64,000 nucleotides of DNA. It comes from Marasmius tenuissimus (lineage: Eukaryota > Basidiomycota > Agaricomycetes > Agaricales > Marasmiaceae). The notes below the pieces were generated by a model. It had not been told where the DNA came from and searched no databases. It saw nothing but the letters and a program-made list of their open reading frames with translations. The position numbers and the translations under genes are program-made. This document shows positions 11,559-23,180 of the stretch, in pieces (positions within the stretch are counted from its first letter, which is position 1; each line of letters starts with the position of its first letter). The stretch spans positions 372,001 to 436,000 of the forward strand of contig JAQOTA010000014.1 of the NCBI GenBank assembly GCA_029532415.1. Reading direction: 5' to 3'.

Positions 11559-11871
11559 TGTTATGACTGGTGTTCACAACGTAAGCTCAATACTGAGTTA
11601 TCGACCTGTCTTGGTTCTGGTGTCGTGAATGTGAGATTGAGTTGTAAGGTCAAGCTGAAGAGCAAGACCTTCTACTGTACAAGTATAAATACTAAAGCTG
11701 GAACTGCGTACATACTGCGAACTGTTGTAAATACTGCGATCAGAGGCTGCGAACTGCTGCGAATACTGTGGTCTGATAAATAACACTGCGATCAGATAAA
11801 TAATCGTATCAGAGTCATAGATAAGATATCATGGAGGAAGAAAATGATATACCCCTTTCGTAACTGTAACA
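11559..11871 (-). repeat. 5' LTR of the Gypsy element
   Basis: This is the 5' LTR in element orientation and is identical to 5209-5521. A TATA-like box and a segment complementary to the primer-binding site fix a probable transcription start near 11659. This predicts U3 of about 212 nt and R plus U5 of about 101 nt. The start site is inferred, not measured. Confidence 0.95.
11684..11691 (-). promoter_or_regulatory. LTR TATA box
   Basis: The minus strand reads TATTTATA in U3. It lies 25-32 nt upstream of 11659, where the RNA segment complementary to the primer-binding site begins. That is normal TATA spacing, so the two signals support each other. Confidence 0.6.
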
Positions 11872-11876
11872 CATCA
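11872..11876. repeat. Target-site duplication CATCA, right
   Basis: Right-hand partner of the 5-bp duplication that brackets the Gypsy element. Confidence 0.95.
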
Positions 11877-14122
11877 ACCTCCATGTCGACTTGAGGCCCC
11901 CGATATGAACTTACCCCTTGTGGCCCTCAATCCTTTTACACTCGTGTCAAGCTTCTGATCAATACCCCTCTTTCTACTTCCTTGTCAGTTTTGGGCCAGC
12001 CAATTCCACATAATCAAGTCATGTATCCGATCCCGGTCAGCAAGACTGGAGTTTCAAGATCTCTCAGGTTGGGTGGGGGGAGTCGGGCACGGTATTGTTC
12101 AAATCATCTGATATTTTCTTGAATTCGACCAGTATATCTGTTGGTACTAGGAGAACGGCTGTATACACGGGTTGACAACTAAAATTATGAGCCAACCCGT
12201 GTATGCGTTTTACCGCCCAATGAATTTCTTGAACGAGATGAAAGAAGCTTCGATGTCACCTAGACATCATCCAACCAGTATGGACCAGTGTGTCGACTCG
12301 ACAAACCCGCGAATTGAATCCACACGCGGGAAACTGGAAGTCGGCGGTATTGAATCACTCGATCGTATACAAGCTCCATCCCGCTGTTCAACGTTCAGGC
12401 CTAAGGGCTTCCCCATGTCAGACACCAACCATGGGCTCCAAACTTGTCCCGAAGCCGGACTAGACACCCGAGACGCATGAGTGAAGAAGGAAGCTTCGGA
12501 ACTTACTGTGATGGTCTCGAGCTCATAGAAGGCAACCTCAATTAGAGGAAGGGGACATCACATTCGGATTGAAGCTTGAGTTTCCGAGAAGCTCGCGTCA
12601 CTCGGTCTTCAGCCCTCAGAGTTGATGCTGATTCCGCATCCTTACCTATTCTCATTAGTTGAACGATCCCTTTGGGAGGGATTGCGATTCGGCCCGACAC
12701 CCTCACGGAAATAACAACATTCGGTTGGTTTACGGTCGGCAGTTTGATATCCCTGTCGCTCTACTTGTCGCTTACATTGGTGTAGTCCTTATTTCACGCG
12801 TGACCCTACTGCACCTGAGCTCGCCGGCGAGCTTTGGACGTGTTGTGCCGGAAGCTATGCTACTTATGTACAGTGTAAAAAAGGGTGTGCGAGATGGCGG
12901 GTTAGAGATAAGTCTGGATTTGCGAGGGTTCAAGTTCAACTCATCATTGGATGGAAGTAGCACCTCACATTGATTCACGTGCAGATCCCATCCCTTATGC
13001 ACCATTGAGCGCCTGGTAGAAAGGCAGGCAAAGTTAGAGACAGAATGAACGTGGAGGAGAGGTCACCGGCGGGTAACAGTTGATTGGTTGCAGACAAAAA
13101 GTGGAATCATGAGCAAACAATTCAAGGGAGGCGAGCTCACTGAAAGTTTCCAAAAGATGTGCATACTTCTCGAGCGGCAAGTGACGGATACTCTTTAAGT
13201 TGCGGGGGTATAAGTAATAGCTAGGGTCTACTTATTCTCTTGGACTTATGCCTCTTCTCCACCTTTCAGGTCTTATGCTCTCCCAGTCCCCAGGTTCTCG
13301 CTCCTTTGTTCACCTCTTGGCCCTTGATCTGTCATCCTCCCTCTGAGGACCTTCTGTCCGGACCATCCAACTCCCCAGACCATTTAATCACGTTCGTCGA
13401 GGTGTGTTTATTCTCAATGCCCAAATTCGTCACTCGCTTAATTTGATGCTAATTCACTAACTCTCCCTCGATCACAACAGTCTTCGATGAACTTCACCGT
13501 ACTTTTTCTCGCGGATTGTAGCATGATAGCATCCCACGACTAGCGCCACAACCCTTGAACGTCAAACATTAAAACCTGGCGGCCACCACCGGCGCGTCGG
13601 TCAAAAACACGAGGCTCGAGAAGACATTCAAGACCGGGTCGTCAATTTTCACTCTGCCAAAGTCGCAAAATAAGCACGACCGAGTTTTCACACCAGGACC
13701 ATGCCTCTTGATGATGCCGAGGGGCATTTCAAGGCCATCAAGGACAACAAGGTCAATTGGTCGACGTTACCCGTGAAGTTCACCATTTGGACGGATTCAG
13801 GGATCCCTGCGCTGCTGCGTTCTGGTGGGCCACTAAGAAGGGCGTCTGCTGTGAGCAAAACGTGCGTCATGGTGCCTTGTAGGTTTTTACTTATTTGTCC
13901 AATTCTCACTCAAGATATTGATATGTTTTCCTGTATAGACAAGATTCTCTTCTGCCTGACATACCTGTAGCGAGCTGAAGAAATTGAATGATTACTTGAG
14001 AATAGAACAAATGTACAGCAAAGCTTGAGGTATGGTATAACCTTGAGCCAGCGATGAAATAAGTCGGACAAAAGAGTTAGAAAGATGGGAATTCTATCAA
14101 TCAATCACCCTCCGTGTCCACC
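11877..14122. other. Intergenic, no supportable gene
   Basis: Only short frames are present. There is a perfect 12-bp hairpin at 12163-12204. Around 13.2-13.9 kb sequence with CT-rich leader character precedes a short ATG frame at 13701 that matches nothing I know. Confidence 0.45.
12163..12204. repeat. 12-bp perfect inverted repeat with 18-nt loop
   Basis: Arm ATACACGGGTTG at 12163-12174 and its exact reverse complement at 12193-12204. It is isolated from any gene model. It could be a palindromic scar or the end of an unrecognised small element. Confidence 0.6.
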
Positions 14123-14690
14123 TCACACCGCATCTCCAACCACATTCAAGGGTGGTTTGTCCGACATCTCGATTCTTCCCACAGAGCCTCTTTCTTCGAC
14201 GCCTGTGAAAGATTGTCTTAGGTCGACAGTGCCACGGGCAGCCGTAGACCGTTGTTGAGAATTATTTGCCCCTTCAGTAAATCGCAAGGCCGATATCATT
14301 TGTTGAACACCTCCTACAGCTTGCCCATATGCAATTCATACAATCATGACGGTTTGAGCGATACCCTGGAATCTCGGGTGCATTAGCTGGGTTGATCGAT
14401 CAGCTGGAGTGTAACTACCGACCGCCATCTGAACGCTAATGACGCCGAAGCCGAAAGATCCGAGGCCCTTAGTCTCAGGTTCTGTGACGAGCGGCACAAG
14501 AGTACCGACCACCTGCGGGATGGAGTAAAGAAGTCCAGATTCGAGTCTAGTACCAACAATTTGATAAATAAGTGCCAAAAGAGACAGCATACAAAAGGAA
14601 CTTGAATAAACATACATTGTTGCAACAAAAATCTTGTATTTTGAGTGGATCCTACCTCCAGTGATCTGTCCCACTTGACAGTATATTCTG
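14123..14690 (-). pseudogene. Decayed C-terminal half of a 7TM-family protein
   Basis: Three exon-like pieces align with the last exons of the intact paralogue at 16.7-18.4 kb. One ends in AT before GTATGTTT, the same phase and donor as the intact gene. The next (from 14557) encodes LESGLLYSI, matching LESGALYPL. The last begins GIAQTVMIV, matching GIAPALMIV. Directly after that the frame hits TGA at 14336-14338 where the intact copy has Arg, then stays open about 70 codons to TGA at 14123. The 5' half was not found. The premature stop and missing exons make it a pseudogene. Confidence 0.65.
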
Positions 14691-15231
14691 CACTTTCACA
14701 GGAGGATTTCCCCGGCTCACGTTCATCTCTAGGATGCTGATAGATGGATCAATGGCAATCCTGCCTCACAAGCAGCAAGATTAGTGATACTAGCCTACTC
14801 TGTAGATACTAGATATCAATTGCATCATTTGAGGTTTGATATAGTAAAGGAGCAATAAGAACACATCCAGTTTGACGAGAGCATGTATCACGGCCTCTCT
14901 TTTGGCCTACAACACTGGGGGATAATTGAAGAACCCCTATTCACTATGGAGAGGATCTACTATGCACCTCACTAGCAAAATCTGTGCCAGATTATACAGA
15001 CGTGTACGGTGTGCCCTAACAGTAACTGCGATTGGCCCTCTCAGATCTTTGAACACAATCGGATGCACATCTTCTGTTCTTGATGTAGACTCCCTTTTAC
15101 TTGAGGAGGCTACATCCACTGTAGTACTTTGCACCGGAAGATAAAAGCACCACACTGTTCTGGAACAGGTCGAAGATGCAATCATACCAACTCTCCACCC
15201 AATTCCAAGAACTTTCTGCCCTCTGCACAAT
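14691..15231. other. No supportable gene
   Basis: Sequence between the decayed 7TM fragment and the truncated paralogue. It probably includes the promoter of the latter. No clear exon of the family was recognised here. Confidence 0.4.
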
Positions 15232-15731
15232 ATGGCCTCAGAACAAGAAATTGCAAAACAGGTTGTGGAACCTTACACTTCTGTTGAGATGATGATTGTT
15301 GAACCTATCACTTCGCTGTCGGTAAGCTCTTAGTCATAACTGTGCAAGTCCTTCCTTTTCACAGATCTTTTTTCTGCCCTGTTGACAGGTGATGTTCCTG
15401 GTGTATGGTAAGTCAGAGACCATGTTGCTATCCATGCAAGGGCCACCACTAATGTGAGTTGCTTGAAGGGATGTACATCATTTTTTTTGGGCTGTCTCTC
15501 AATGTGCTTTGGTGCCAGCGTGAATCTCCCACCTCAAAAGCATACACAAGATGGCTCATCACCCTTTTTGTGCTGACCACCATCTTTAATGCTACTACCA
15601 TGTGGATACAAATGGGCCAAACTCTTGACACATTCAATGCAATCAAGACAAACAATTATATCCCTTACTTCAAAATACTCTCAGGTGGAAACAGGCCTTC
15701 TGAATGGGCTGCATTACCTACGCTAAGATGA
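15232..15731 (+). CDS. Truncated 7TM-family protein (two TM segments)
   Basis: Exons 15232-15321, 15389-15407 and 15469-15731 give 123 residues. Exon sizes and phases copy the first three exons of the intact paralogue: the second exon is again 19 nt and the third starts after the same split glycine codon. The product has only the first two membrane helices (VMFLVYGMYIIFFGL and ITLFVLTTIFNATTMW). In the intact gene exon 3 is 259 nt. Here position 259 is followed by ATGAAT instead of a GT donor, and translation runs into TGA. A lost donor site has probably truncated the gene, and the remaining exons were not found downstream. Probably non-functional. Confidence 0.55.
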
Positions 15732-16732
15732 ATGCAAAGCTCCTAGGAGGTTGAGAGATATGAGAGCGCCTTCAAGGAACCAAGTTGAACAAAGATCTAT
15801 ACAAATTCAGGGAGGTACTGAGTCAATCGAGATAACACGGGCTTTGACTTGGCTCATTGCTTGACGGTTGTTGATTGCATGGTGCTCAAACTCTCAAATG
15901 GAATTGTGTCCTCCACAATCTCTTGGGATGGGGCATTGTAGAGACACCGTGTATGAATTCATAGTGAAGTGCCAGAGTGTCTATCCTATGACTTGCAGCT
16001 GTAAACAACAAACTGCCTCACTGACTGTCAATAGCCTAGTCCGCATGCACTCTCTCACTTCATCTCCCAGCTCTTAATGATTGCCCTTCTGGTATCTGTC
16101 AACTTGAATGACAATCCGACCTCGTTCAGAGTGCTTCCTTTGGGAGCCCACCTCCCAATCTCAAGGAGACCAATATGTGTGGCATCCATAACAAGCAACG
16201 GTTTCATTGTCTTCACTCAAGGAGGGGTCTAAGTAGGGGTGAGAACACACATGTCAAACTCACAGACCCCTCAAGTGTTCTTGCTGACCCTTAGTACTGA
16301 GACCTGTACTTACAATAACGAGGAGGAGAAATAATTGTACTATTTCTCTGTCTCTACTCTGTACATGTTTTCTCCAGAATTCACACCTGAGCTTCTTAAA
16401 TCCAACTACGTTCCTCCTTGGCTTGTCAAACCACCGCAGCAAACCATACAATCGATAGAAATCCCCACACACTTTTGCAAAGAGGCCCACTCCAGCACCT
16501 GTTCCCAGTCTGAGTCTCACATCATGCTCTTGAGCATCCCTTGACTTCCCTCATGCATATCAATATCAAAGAAGGGCATAGTGCTTGGGGATTTACAGAG
16601 CACAAAGAGTCAGACAGTAGCATTACATTGGTGAGAGATCAAAGCAGATAATAGTATAATAGCTTCAATAAAAGTAGACTTGCAAGTCATGCCAAAGTGG
16701 AGCGCTCTCTCTTAATTACAAATTGATACAGC
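15732..16732. other. No supportable gene
   Basis: Spacer between two converging members of the 7TM family. It holds short frames only and no recognised exons. Confidence 0.45.
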
Positions 16733-18352
16733 TCAAATGGCTCTTGTTAAGCTGCTAAGGTGTGAGGCTTTCCCCTTTTCCTCATTTGGTATGCTACCTC
16801 CTCCCTGTGAACCTTCAGCTGCACTCAATGCTTCAGATTGTTCCCTGTTGGCCCATGCTTGAGAATCAGTTTGAGGAGGGGCAGACCCTGTTCCAATAGT
16901 CAAGTTGAATCGCAGTGTGGACAGGGCTCCTGCCTCCCGGGCACCATGGCTCTGCAGAGCATTGAAAACCCTGCAACGAACAATCATGAGTGCAGGTGCA
17001 ATTCCCTATAGGTACCAGTGGCCCATTAGTCAACCAAAGTGACTTTAATGTCAATTGATGCTCACTGCAGCTAAGATTGCTGCTGGTCCAAGATCAACAA
17101 GGATGCCTATCTTGCTTATGCTTTCTGTTAGACCAACATTCAAAAAGCTTATCAAAGGGTACAGAGCTCCAGATTCAAGGCTTTACAATTGAGTCAGCTA
17201 TGAATCAATTAGAAAACAGAAACATACATGATAGTCACTATTCTCTGATAAACTTTCTGAGTGCCACTTCCAAAAAGTGCCCTTGCATCTCTGGAGAGCC
17301 ACCATATTCTTGATACTTGGGAAAATTCACAATTTAGCTTCTGAGTCACAGTACTACGGTACTACCATACTACTCACCAGTAAGCAATGTAATCAAGAGG
17401 TTAGTGCTTGCATATGCCACATTGTATACCTGCTTCACATTACTTCCCTGTATGAAGAGCTGCCAATGTTTGTGCCTGTGTGCAATAGCAATGGATTCAA
17501 TAAGGATTGAAACAATGCCTATCACTTAGAACCTGCTCAGCTATGTCAAATGTAGTATGCTGGTAGTATGCCAGTGGACATGGCAGTTCAGTACTTACCA
17601 TTGATAAAGGAGGTAAGCACAAACAGGATTCCAACTCGTTTCTTGCAATTCCAAACAAGATAGCACCTATGCACCTTTAGAGTAATATGACATGTCAGCT
17701 GAAGTCACAGAATGATCAAGAACTGGTTATCACCAGCATTATATCAGCAAGGAAGCTAAAAACATCAGTTTGAGATGGGTCTCTCTCACGTGAAGAGGTT
17801 TTTACTCACTTGGCAATAACACCAAGAATCCCTAAGATCATCCTTGCACCTCATCAGAGTCAAGTTCAGGTGAGCTAGGGCAAAATGGACTTACTGCTCT
17901 GCATTATAGAGCTGATCCATGCCAGATACACATTTGAGAAGACCTCTATCATCACCAGTCTGCAAAGCAGTGAAAAGAAAAGCCATTGTGCGGGCCATAG
18001 AATGTGTGTAGAAGATGATGTAAAATGTCCCAACTACAAACAGTAACACAGTTGACCAGAGGTAAAGGCTGTGTGGTGTTGCTCTCTCCATGGAATTGTG
18101 CCGAGATCTTGCCAGGACATTGATGCACAATATGAAAAGGAGAATATAGAATCCTTTCATGAATAGTTAGGGACCAGAGACCCATTTTCAATCATCAAAT
18201 ATTACCATAAGCAAGGAACATGACCTAGAATTTTGGCTCAACACTAAACTTTCTGCAACCTAAGACAGAGGACTCACCGAAAACGTTGTGATTGGGTACA
18301 CCACAGCGAAAGCCAACGTGAATAGCTCGGAATCATTGAATGATTTGCTCAT
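16733..18352 (-). CDS. Intact 7TM membrane protein of an Agaricomycete-expanded family
   Basis: Ten exons: 18352-18278, 18224-18206, 18153-17895, 17842-17810, 17755-17734, 17674-17599, 17518-17378, 17315-17228, 17180-17066 and 17005-16733. All GT-AG, with every phase consistent, giving 366 residues. Seven hydrophobic helices are visible, among them LFTLAFAVVYPITTF, LWSTVLLFVVGTFYIIFY, ILGILGVIANFLADIML, VGILFVLTSF and LVDLGPAAILAAGIAPAL. A hydrophilic tail of about 75 residues, rich in Gln, Ser and Glu, follows. The SRIWWLSRDAR motif after helix 5 is characteristic of this uncharacterised mushroom family. The layout suggests a plasma-membrane receptor-like or transporter-like protein, but function is not known. 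Many exons are below 40 nt. Confidence 0.8.
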
Positions 18353-18770
18353 GATGCCTTCAGTCTTAGATTGAAACGTAGATCACTTGGTGGGGCAGAA
18401 TCGTGGGGTGCTACTAAGTACTACCTCCACTTTATAGCACCTGGGGTGAGCATCATTGAGGCCCAATGATTGGTACTTAGTCGCTAACAAAATTAGCGGA
18501 GAACGTCAACCAATAATCCCACGCCAAAAGAACAAGAAACAAGATAAAATTGGCTGACTACAACTATAGCTCAGGTAGCCTACCCTAATGTAGACTACCT
18601 CGCTACCAAGTCTCGGTATGCATCGTACGAGATAAAGCACAATATATAATATAAAATATGAAATATGAAAGTACCAAAGCAAATACGGGGTTAAAAGGAG
18701 AATAAGAGGTTATGTTTTGAGAACATGGTTCAAACAAATAGGTAACAAAATATGAGGGATCTTTTGGGAA
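18353..18770. other. Promoter-side spacer of the 7TM gene
   Basis: AT-rich stretch upstream of the minus-strand 7TM gene. No exon or defined promoter motif was recognised. Confidence 0.4.
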
Positions 18771-18773
18771 TTA

Positions 18774-19700
18774 TTGAAGCCTTTCCAAATCAATGTACAA
18801 CGGCGGTACTCTCCCCAAATCCTTCCAGCCAGACGAATTGCTTCGGAATGCCAATTGTGGTAAATCTGTGTCCGAACCCGTTTCGCCTCTATTGATGTCG
18901 TTTCTAGCTGTTGTCCAACGATGGTAGAAGGCCAATGTAATATCTAGATACTCCAAGCGGCCATGTGCGTCCATTAATCCTCGAGTTATCAACATCCCGG
19001 AAAAGATATTTGGGTGTGAAAAGGAAGAATCCTCTTTCCGGATGCGAAAGGAAGGGGTTTGTCGGTCTCGCGCAATATCTGTTCCTCGAACGAATCTCGC
19101 ATAGCTTGGAAGTGCGAGCACGCAACGAATACGTGATATAGGATCTCGAAAGCGGTGCATCCGAAGGAGCAAAAAGGTTCACTGTCGCCGAAGCGCAGAA
19201 ATCGGGTTAGGTTTGTGTCGGGTTGAGCGGAGCGACGGTATCATTGGACTACGTGTATATGGGTGTTCGGGAAGGCAGTGGCTGTCGTATACTTGGGGGC
19301 ATAATTCAGTGGCTGATTGGCATGTGTTCAAGTCCGTTGCAATTGTCTCCTGAATGTGTTCTGTACTAAACCTAACGGAGTCAGACTCGATGTATGAGTG
19401 AGAGTTGGTGTATAAAGTGAAACGGTCCAAAAAGAACATAGGTAAGGGAGCTGGTGGGGGAGGCAAGACCAAATGTTGGGATTGGGAGGCGAGAGTGTCG
19501 GCGAAAGAATTGAGGATGGACGGTGTGTTGTTCTGGTTTGTATGTGACGGGGTATACGTGATTTTGGGTGGGTGCAGGGATCTATGAATAATGTCAAGAA
19601 TCCAACGGTAGAGAGCGTGCCGAGAGATAATTTAGGGAATGTGGGAGGTGGCGTGACGAGAGAGTCGTTAATGAGGCGAGCGGGACTGAGGCGGTCGATA
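18774..19700 (-). mobile_element. Decayed 3' end of a LINE-like non-LTR retrotransposon
   Basis: Three minus-strand frames overlap end to end and together read like the RNase H and C-terminal region found in Agaricomycete LINE-like elements. A hydrophilic RNase H-type stretch (SFADTLASQSQHLVLPPP) is followed by a C-terminal zinc-finger segment with spacing CSFGC...YHVFVAC near 19040-19170. The frames shift at least twice and contain a TGA in one conserved run. The 5' part (reverse transcriptase) is absent from the window. Called from remembered family appearance, so only moderate confidence. Confidence 0.5.
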
Positions 19701-22700
19701 AAGAGAGTGGACGGGTACTGGTCGATTTGATTGCCCGCCGGGTTGCGACTTTTGCCCCGCCTGTTTACGCCATAATACGTATCTTGTACCCATGAACCCC
19801 GAGCTGAGCTCCATCGGCGGAAGCCCTCCGTGTTTTCCTGGCAGCTGGCTCCAACCTCGTCTCAGCAAGGGTGGGCTGAGATCAGGAGATGCTAAGTTGG
19901 GCTGGGGCGAGCGAAGAAGGAAGGCGCCCTGTACCCAAGTATTGTCCATATGATCTGTCCAGATGTACCGTAGGAGTTGGGAAGAGGACAACAAGCGCCC
20001 ACCAGTTACGTACGAACCCTTTGTTCACTTTCATCGATTCTTTCGCTCAGACCATCACTATCAACACTTCATCCTGTGCATACCAGTATGCTGCCCTCGC
20101 TCCGAGGACTCTACGCTCTCTCCTAACGATGCATAATGCGCAAGGGAAATTCGGGCTAAACGTTCGAATCGAGAATGGGTGGACTTTGGAGGGACACGAC
20201 GGCGCGCGCTGCACGCGACGACGGATAATTGAAGATTCAGAGCACCCTCGCAAGGTGTGTATTCAGTGTATCCAATCCCAACATTGTCCCTCAGACCTTT
20301 ATGCAGCCCCAAATATTCAAAATGGACAAAACTTGTGACCAGAGATGCTGAGCAACTGAGTCGGAAACAAAGTCGCTTGATTCCCCAGCTTCTACTACGA
20401 CTACACAACCGCAGTTTGTAACACGACGGACGTGGCGAATTTCCTCTTTTACGTGGAATCTGACTCGCGAAAGAGCACAAATACGCCGTGGATGGTTTTC
20501 AGCTCTTCGAACACGCAACCCCAGTCGATCGATATTCGATATTGTTCCAAGGTTTCGGGAGGACTCGATGCTAGATTCGTTACTTGTGGGTCAACGTTCA
20601 ATGTTCAATTTTCAAACGCTCAACGTTTCAACTCCCACCTTTCTCCACCATAGGTGATCCTTTTCCCCTCTCTCCTCAACCCAGCACGTTGCACCTAGCC
20701 TTGAGCTTCATCCACACATTCGGACGTTAGCAAAGTCTCGTTCAACTCTTGTAAAACCCGAGACCTTCACAAATTTTATCAGCATCAACGCTTTTGGGTC
20801 GTTGCTTGAGCTATCGATTCCTTCGAGCACTCCCTCTTCACTATCGCCGGGCAGGGGCGGAGGATTCGCAGATTCGGTATGGTGGTCGTGCAAGCCGGGG
20901 GTTTGGGCTTGATAGGTGGTCTATTCCGACGACGAAAAGTGCGTATACACCTCATTCTCTCTTTTATGCATCAATATTGACATTTGCGCCGTAGTTTTAG
21001 TAGTGCCCTTGCTCGACATTATCTCAAACTCAAGCTCCGCCGCCCTGACACCCAAACCCGTACGATCCTCCACTTTTCGTAGTCGGCTATGGACATTGGA
21101 CCCTCCCTCTCATTGAAAAAATTTCGTCGTTGCTATATCTCTTCCCCCATAATGTTCGGCCTTCATCCTCCCCGTGGCAACGTTGATGAGGTTGCCCCGG
21201 CGTACGCCTTGCTTTGACGATGATAGTAACGGCGTTTGTTATCAAATCAAGATTGTCACCTCCTTCGGCATTCCCAGTACCCCTTCCCCCTCCTTTCTCA
21301 TGTCACTCGCAGAAGACCTATCACCTACTTAGCACAATCGTTACCATGCTGGGCGCCTCGTGTCGATTCATGACCCGAGGTTACGGGTGCAGGTTTCCGC
21401 GACAAGGGTCTCAGGCTCCAGACGGGAGGTTTGGCCAGAACCTAGTCCCCTAGATGTGGAGCGAGAATCGGATTCGAGGCTACTACCGACCATCGACTAC
21501 TAGCGGCTAGTGACTCTCCTCCAGGTTTAGGGGAAGCTGATTCTCCCTCTTTGGGGGGGGGGGGGCATTTTCGAATATTCGAGTCCGGCTTGCGAGTTGC
21601 TGCACCTACACGCCCGGAGTCAGAATGCTTCTCTTGTTGTCGATGCTCCTTGTCGAGTCAAGCTCTCCTCTGTACCGAAAACCTAGGAGAGATATCGATT
21701 GTGCATTCTACAACGGAGTGGTTTGGCATTGAGCTTCTCTGGCTTCCAACTCCGACGTCACCATCGTCTGGCCCGCCTGGCTTTGGAAAGGCAACCAAAA
21801 CGGAGACGCGGAAGATTTTTAGCTGGTCGATTGCTTTTCGTTCCTACACGCTCGAAAACAGCACACCCCCTGCTCGACACTGAGACAGTGGCTGGTAGCG
21901 CTGACGGGTCGAGCGATTTACACCCGAATCGTTGGGAGGTGGATTGGCATATCCATCGCACAGAATCGTGTTTTGCTCTGCATTGTGGGCAGAGCACGGA
22001 CAGGTTGACCTACGCGATCCTATCACTCCCCATTGTAGCTCCTCACCGTGCTCTCAAAACCACTTGCTATCCTTCTCCCCTTTTTCGTCGTTCAACTCGG
22101 GCGTTTTCGTAGGCACCGTATTTGCCTGTAGCCCAGACGAACTCGCGCTCTACCGTATGAACGGCGGGTTTCAAAGAACTGCATACCTTCGACAAGAGAG
22201 ACACCGATGCTGAGCCTCTCTGGGTATTTCAGTTCTCCGCCGCTCCTAGTTCAAACGAGCGAAGCGTCAGCTCGTGACGGGAGAGAAGATAGCGCTGGAA
22301 CGTTCTGGTGCCTCGTGTATGCACGCAGGGAGGTGTAATGTGAGAGGTTTTCGTGAGGGTGGAATGCGGGGCAGAGGCTTAATTCGACGTGTTCTTTAGA
22401 TTGGGGGTGATAACGATGAGGTTGGTAAGTTCTCCGAGTCTTCAGTCTACGAAAGACGTGCTGAACGCTTGAACGTTTAGATTCCAATATTCGTCGAAAA
22501 CGATTGATTATGTACCAAAACACTTGTATGGGTTATACATAATCTACGATTCTCGTGATTATCTCGATAGGTCTGAGAGGAGCGGTGGCTTGTGAATCCT
22601 GGCTCTCGAGGGTATCGACCCCACTCGCCATCGGGCTTACTCTAGGAATTATATTGGTACCAGTTCGGCTACCGCCTCGAAGATATCACGCGTCGTGTCT

Positions 22701-23180
22701 TCGGTGTTGATATGTTTGTTCAGCAACGCCGGTTATCCGTTAAGTTCCGATGCATGAGGTTCGAGCTTGAACTTGATCGATGACCCAGGTAAAGAGGTTC
22801 GAACTTGGAACTTCGAGGTCTGGACCCATTCGAGTCCATAAACGCACGTGGAACATTCTTCCGAAGTTCCGAAGTGCGGCTCGAAGTTCCTCCCACGGGT
22901 AAAAATTCCTTCAACCTCTGCGTCCTCCGTGTTCTTCAACAGAGCGTCGACGAATACCTTGAGCGATGCCCTCTACTCACATCAGAGATGAAACCGATGT
23001 ACCTTGAACCCCTCGAAGTTCAGCAGGATCCACGCTCAGATCCGAAATTCCCGCCTACCTTTACTAGCAGAGACACCGTCAAGGAGAAAATCGGTGAGCA
23101 TTTTCATTGATGATCTTGCATACCGGGCACGTAGACTCAGTCGATACTTGAGCATCAGGTTGAAATAAATCTCAAAAAAA
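19701..23180. other. Gene-poor stretch
   Basis: No supportable coding gene. Frames on both strands are short and lack plausible splice partners. A 13-base G run occurs at 21553-21565. Confidence 0.45.

Larger units (their letters stand above)
5209..11871 (-). mobile_element. Complete Ty3/Gypsy chromodomain LTR retrotransposon, ORFs broken
   Basis: The element runs on the minus strand. Two 313-bp LTRs, identical base for base, start TGTTA and end TAACA. They are flanked by a perfect 5-bp duplication, CATCA, at 5204-5208 and 11872-11876, which proves transposition. Internal order is gag, protease, reverse transcriptase, RNase H, integrase, chromodomain (Gypsy order, chromovirus type), then an extra zinc-knuckle ORF before the 3' LTR. 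Identical LTRs mean a very recent insertion. Nevertheless pol has four in-frame stops and one frameshift, so this copy cannot make its own enzymes and was probably moved by proteins from another copy. Confidence 0.97.

Noticed and set aside
12659..12973. Plus-strand frame with a hydrophobic stretch
   Set aside because: No signal of coding constraint, splice partners or family; length is within chance expectation.
21553..21565. G13 run as a relic end of the 6.8-kb element (also C/G runs at 27.86, 35.48 and 42.8 kb)
   Set aside because: Flanking bases do not match the 46-bp repeat. These look like independent homopolymer tracts.
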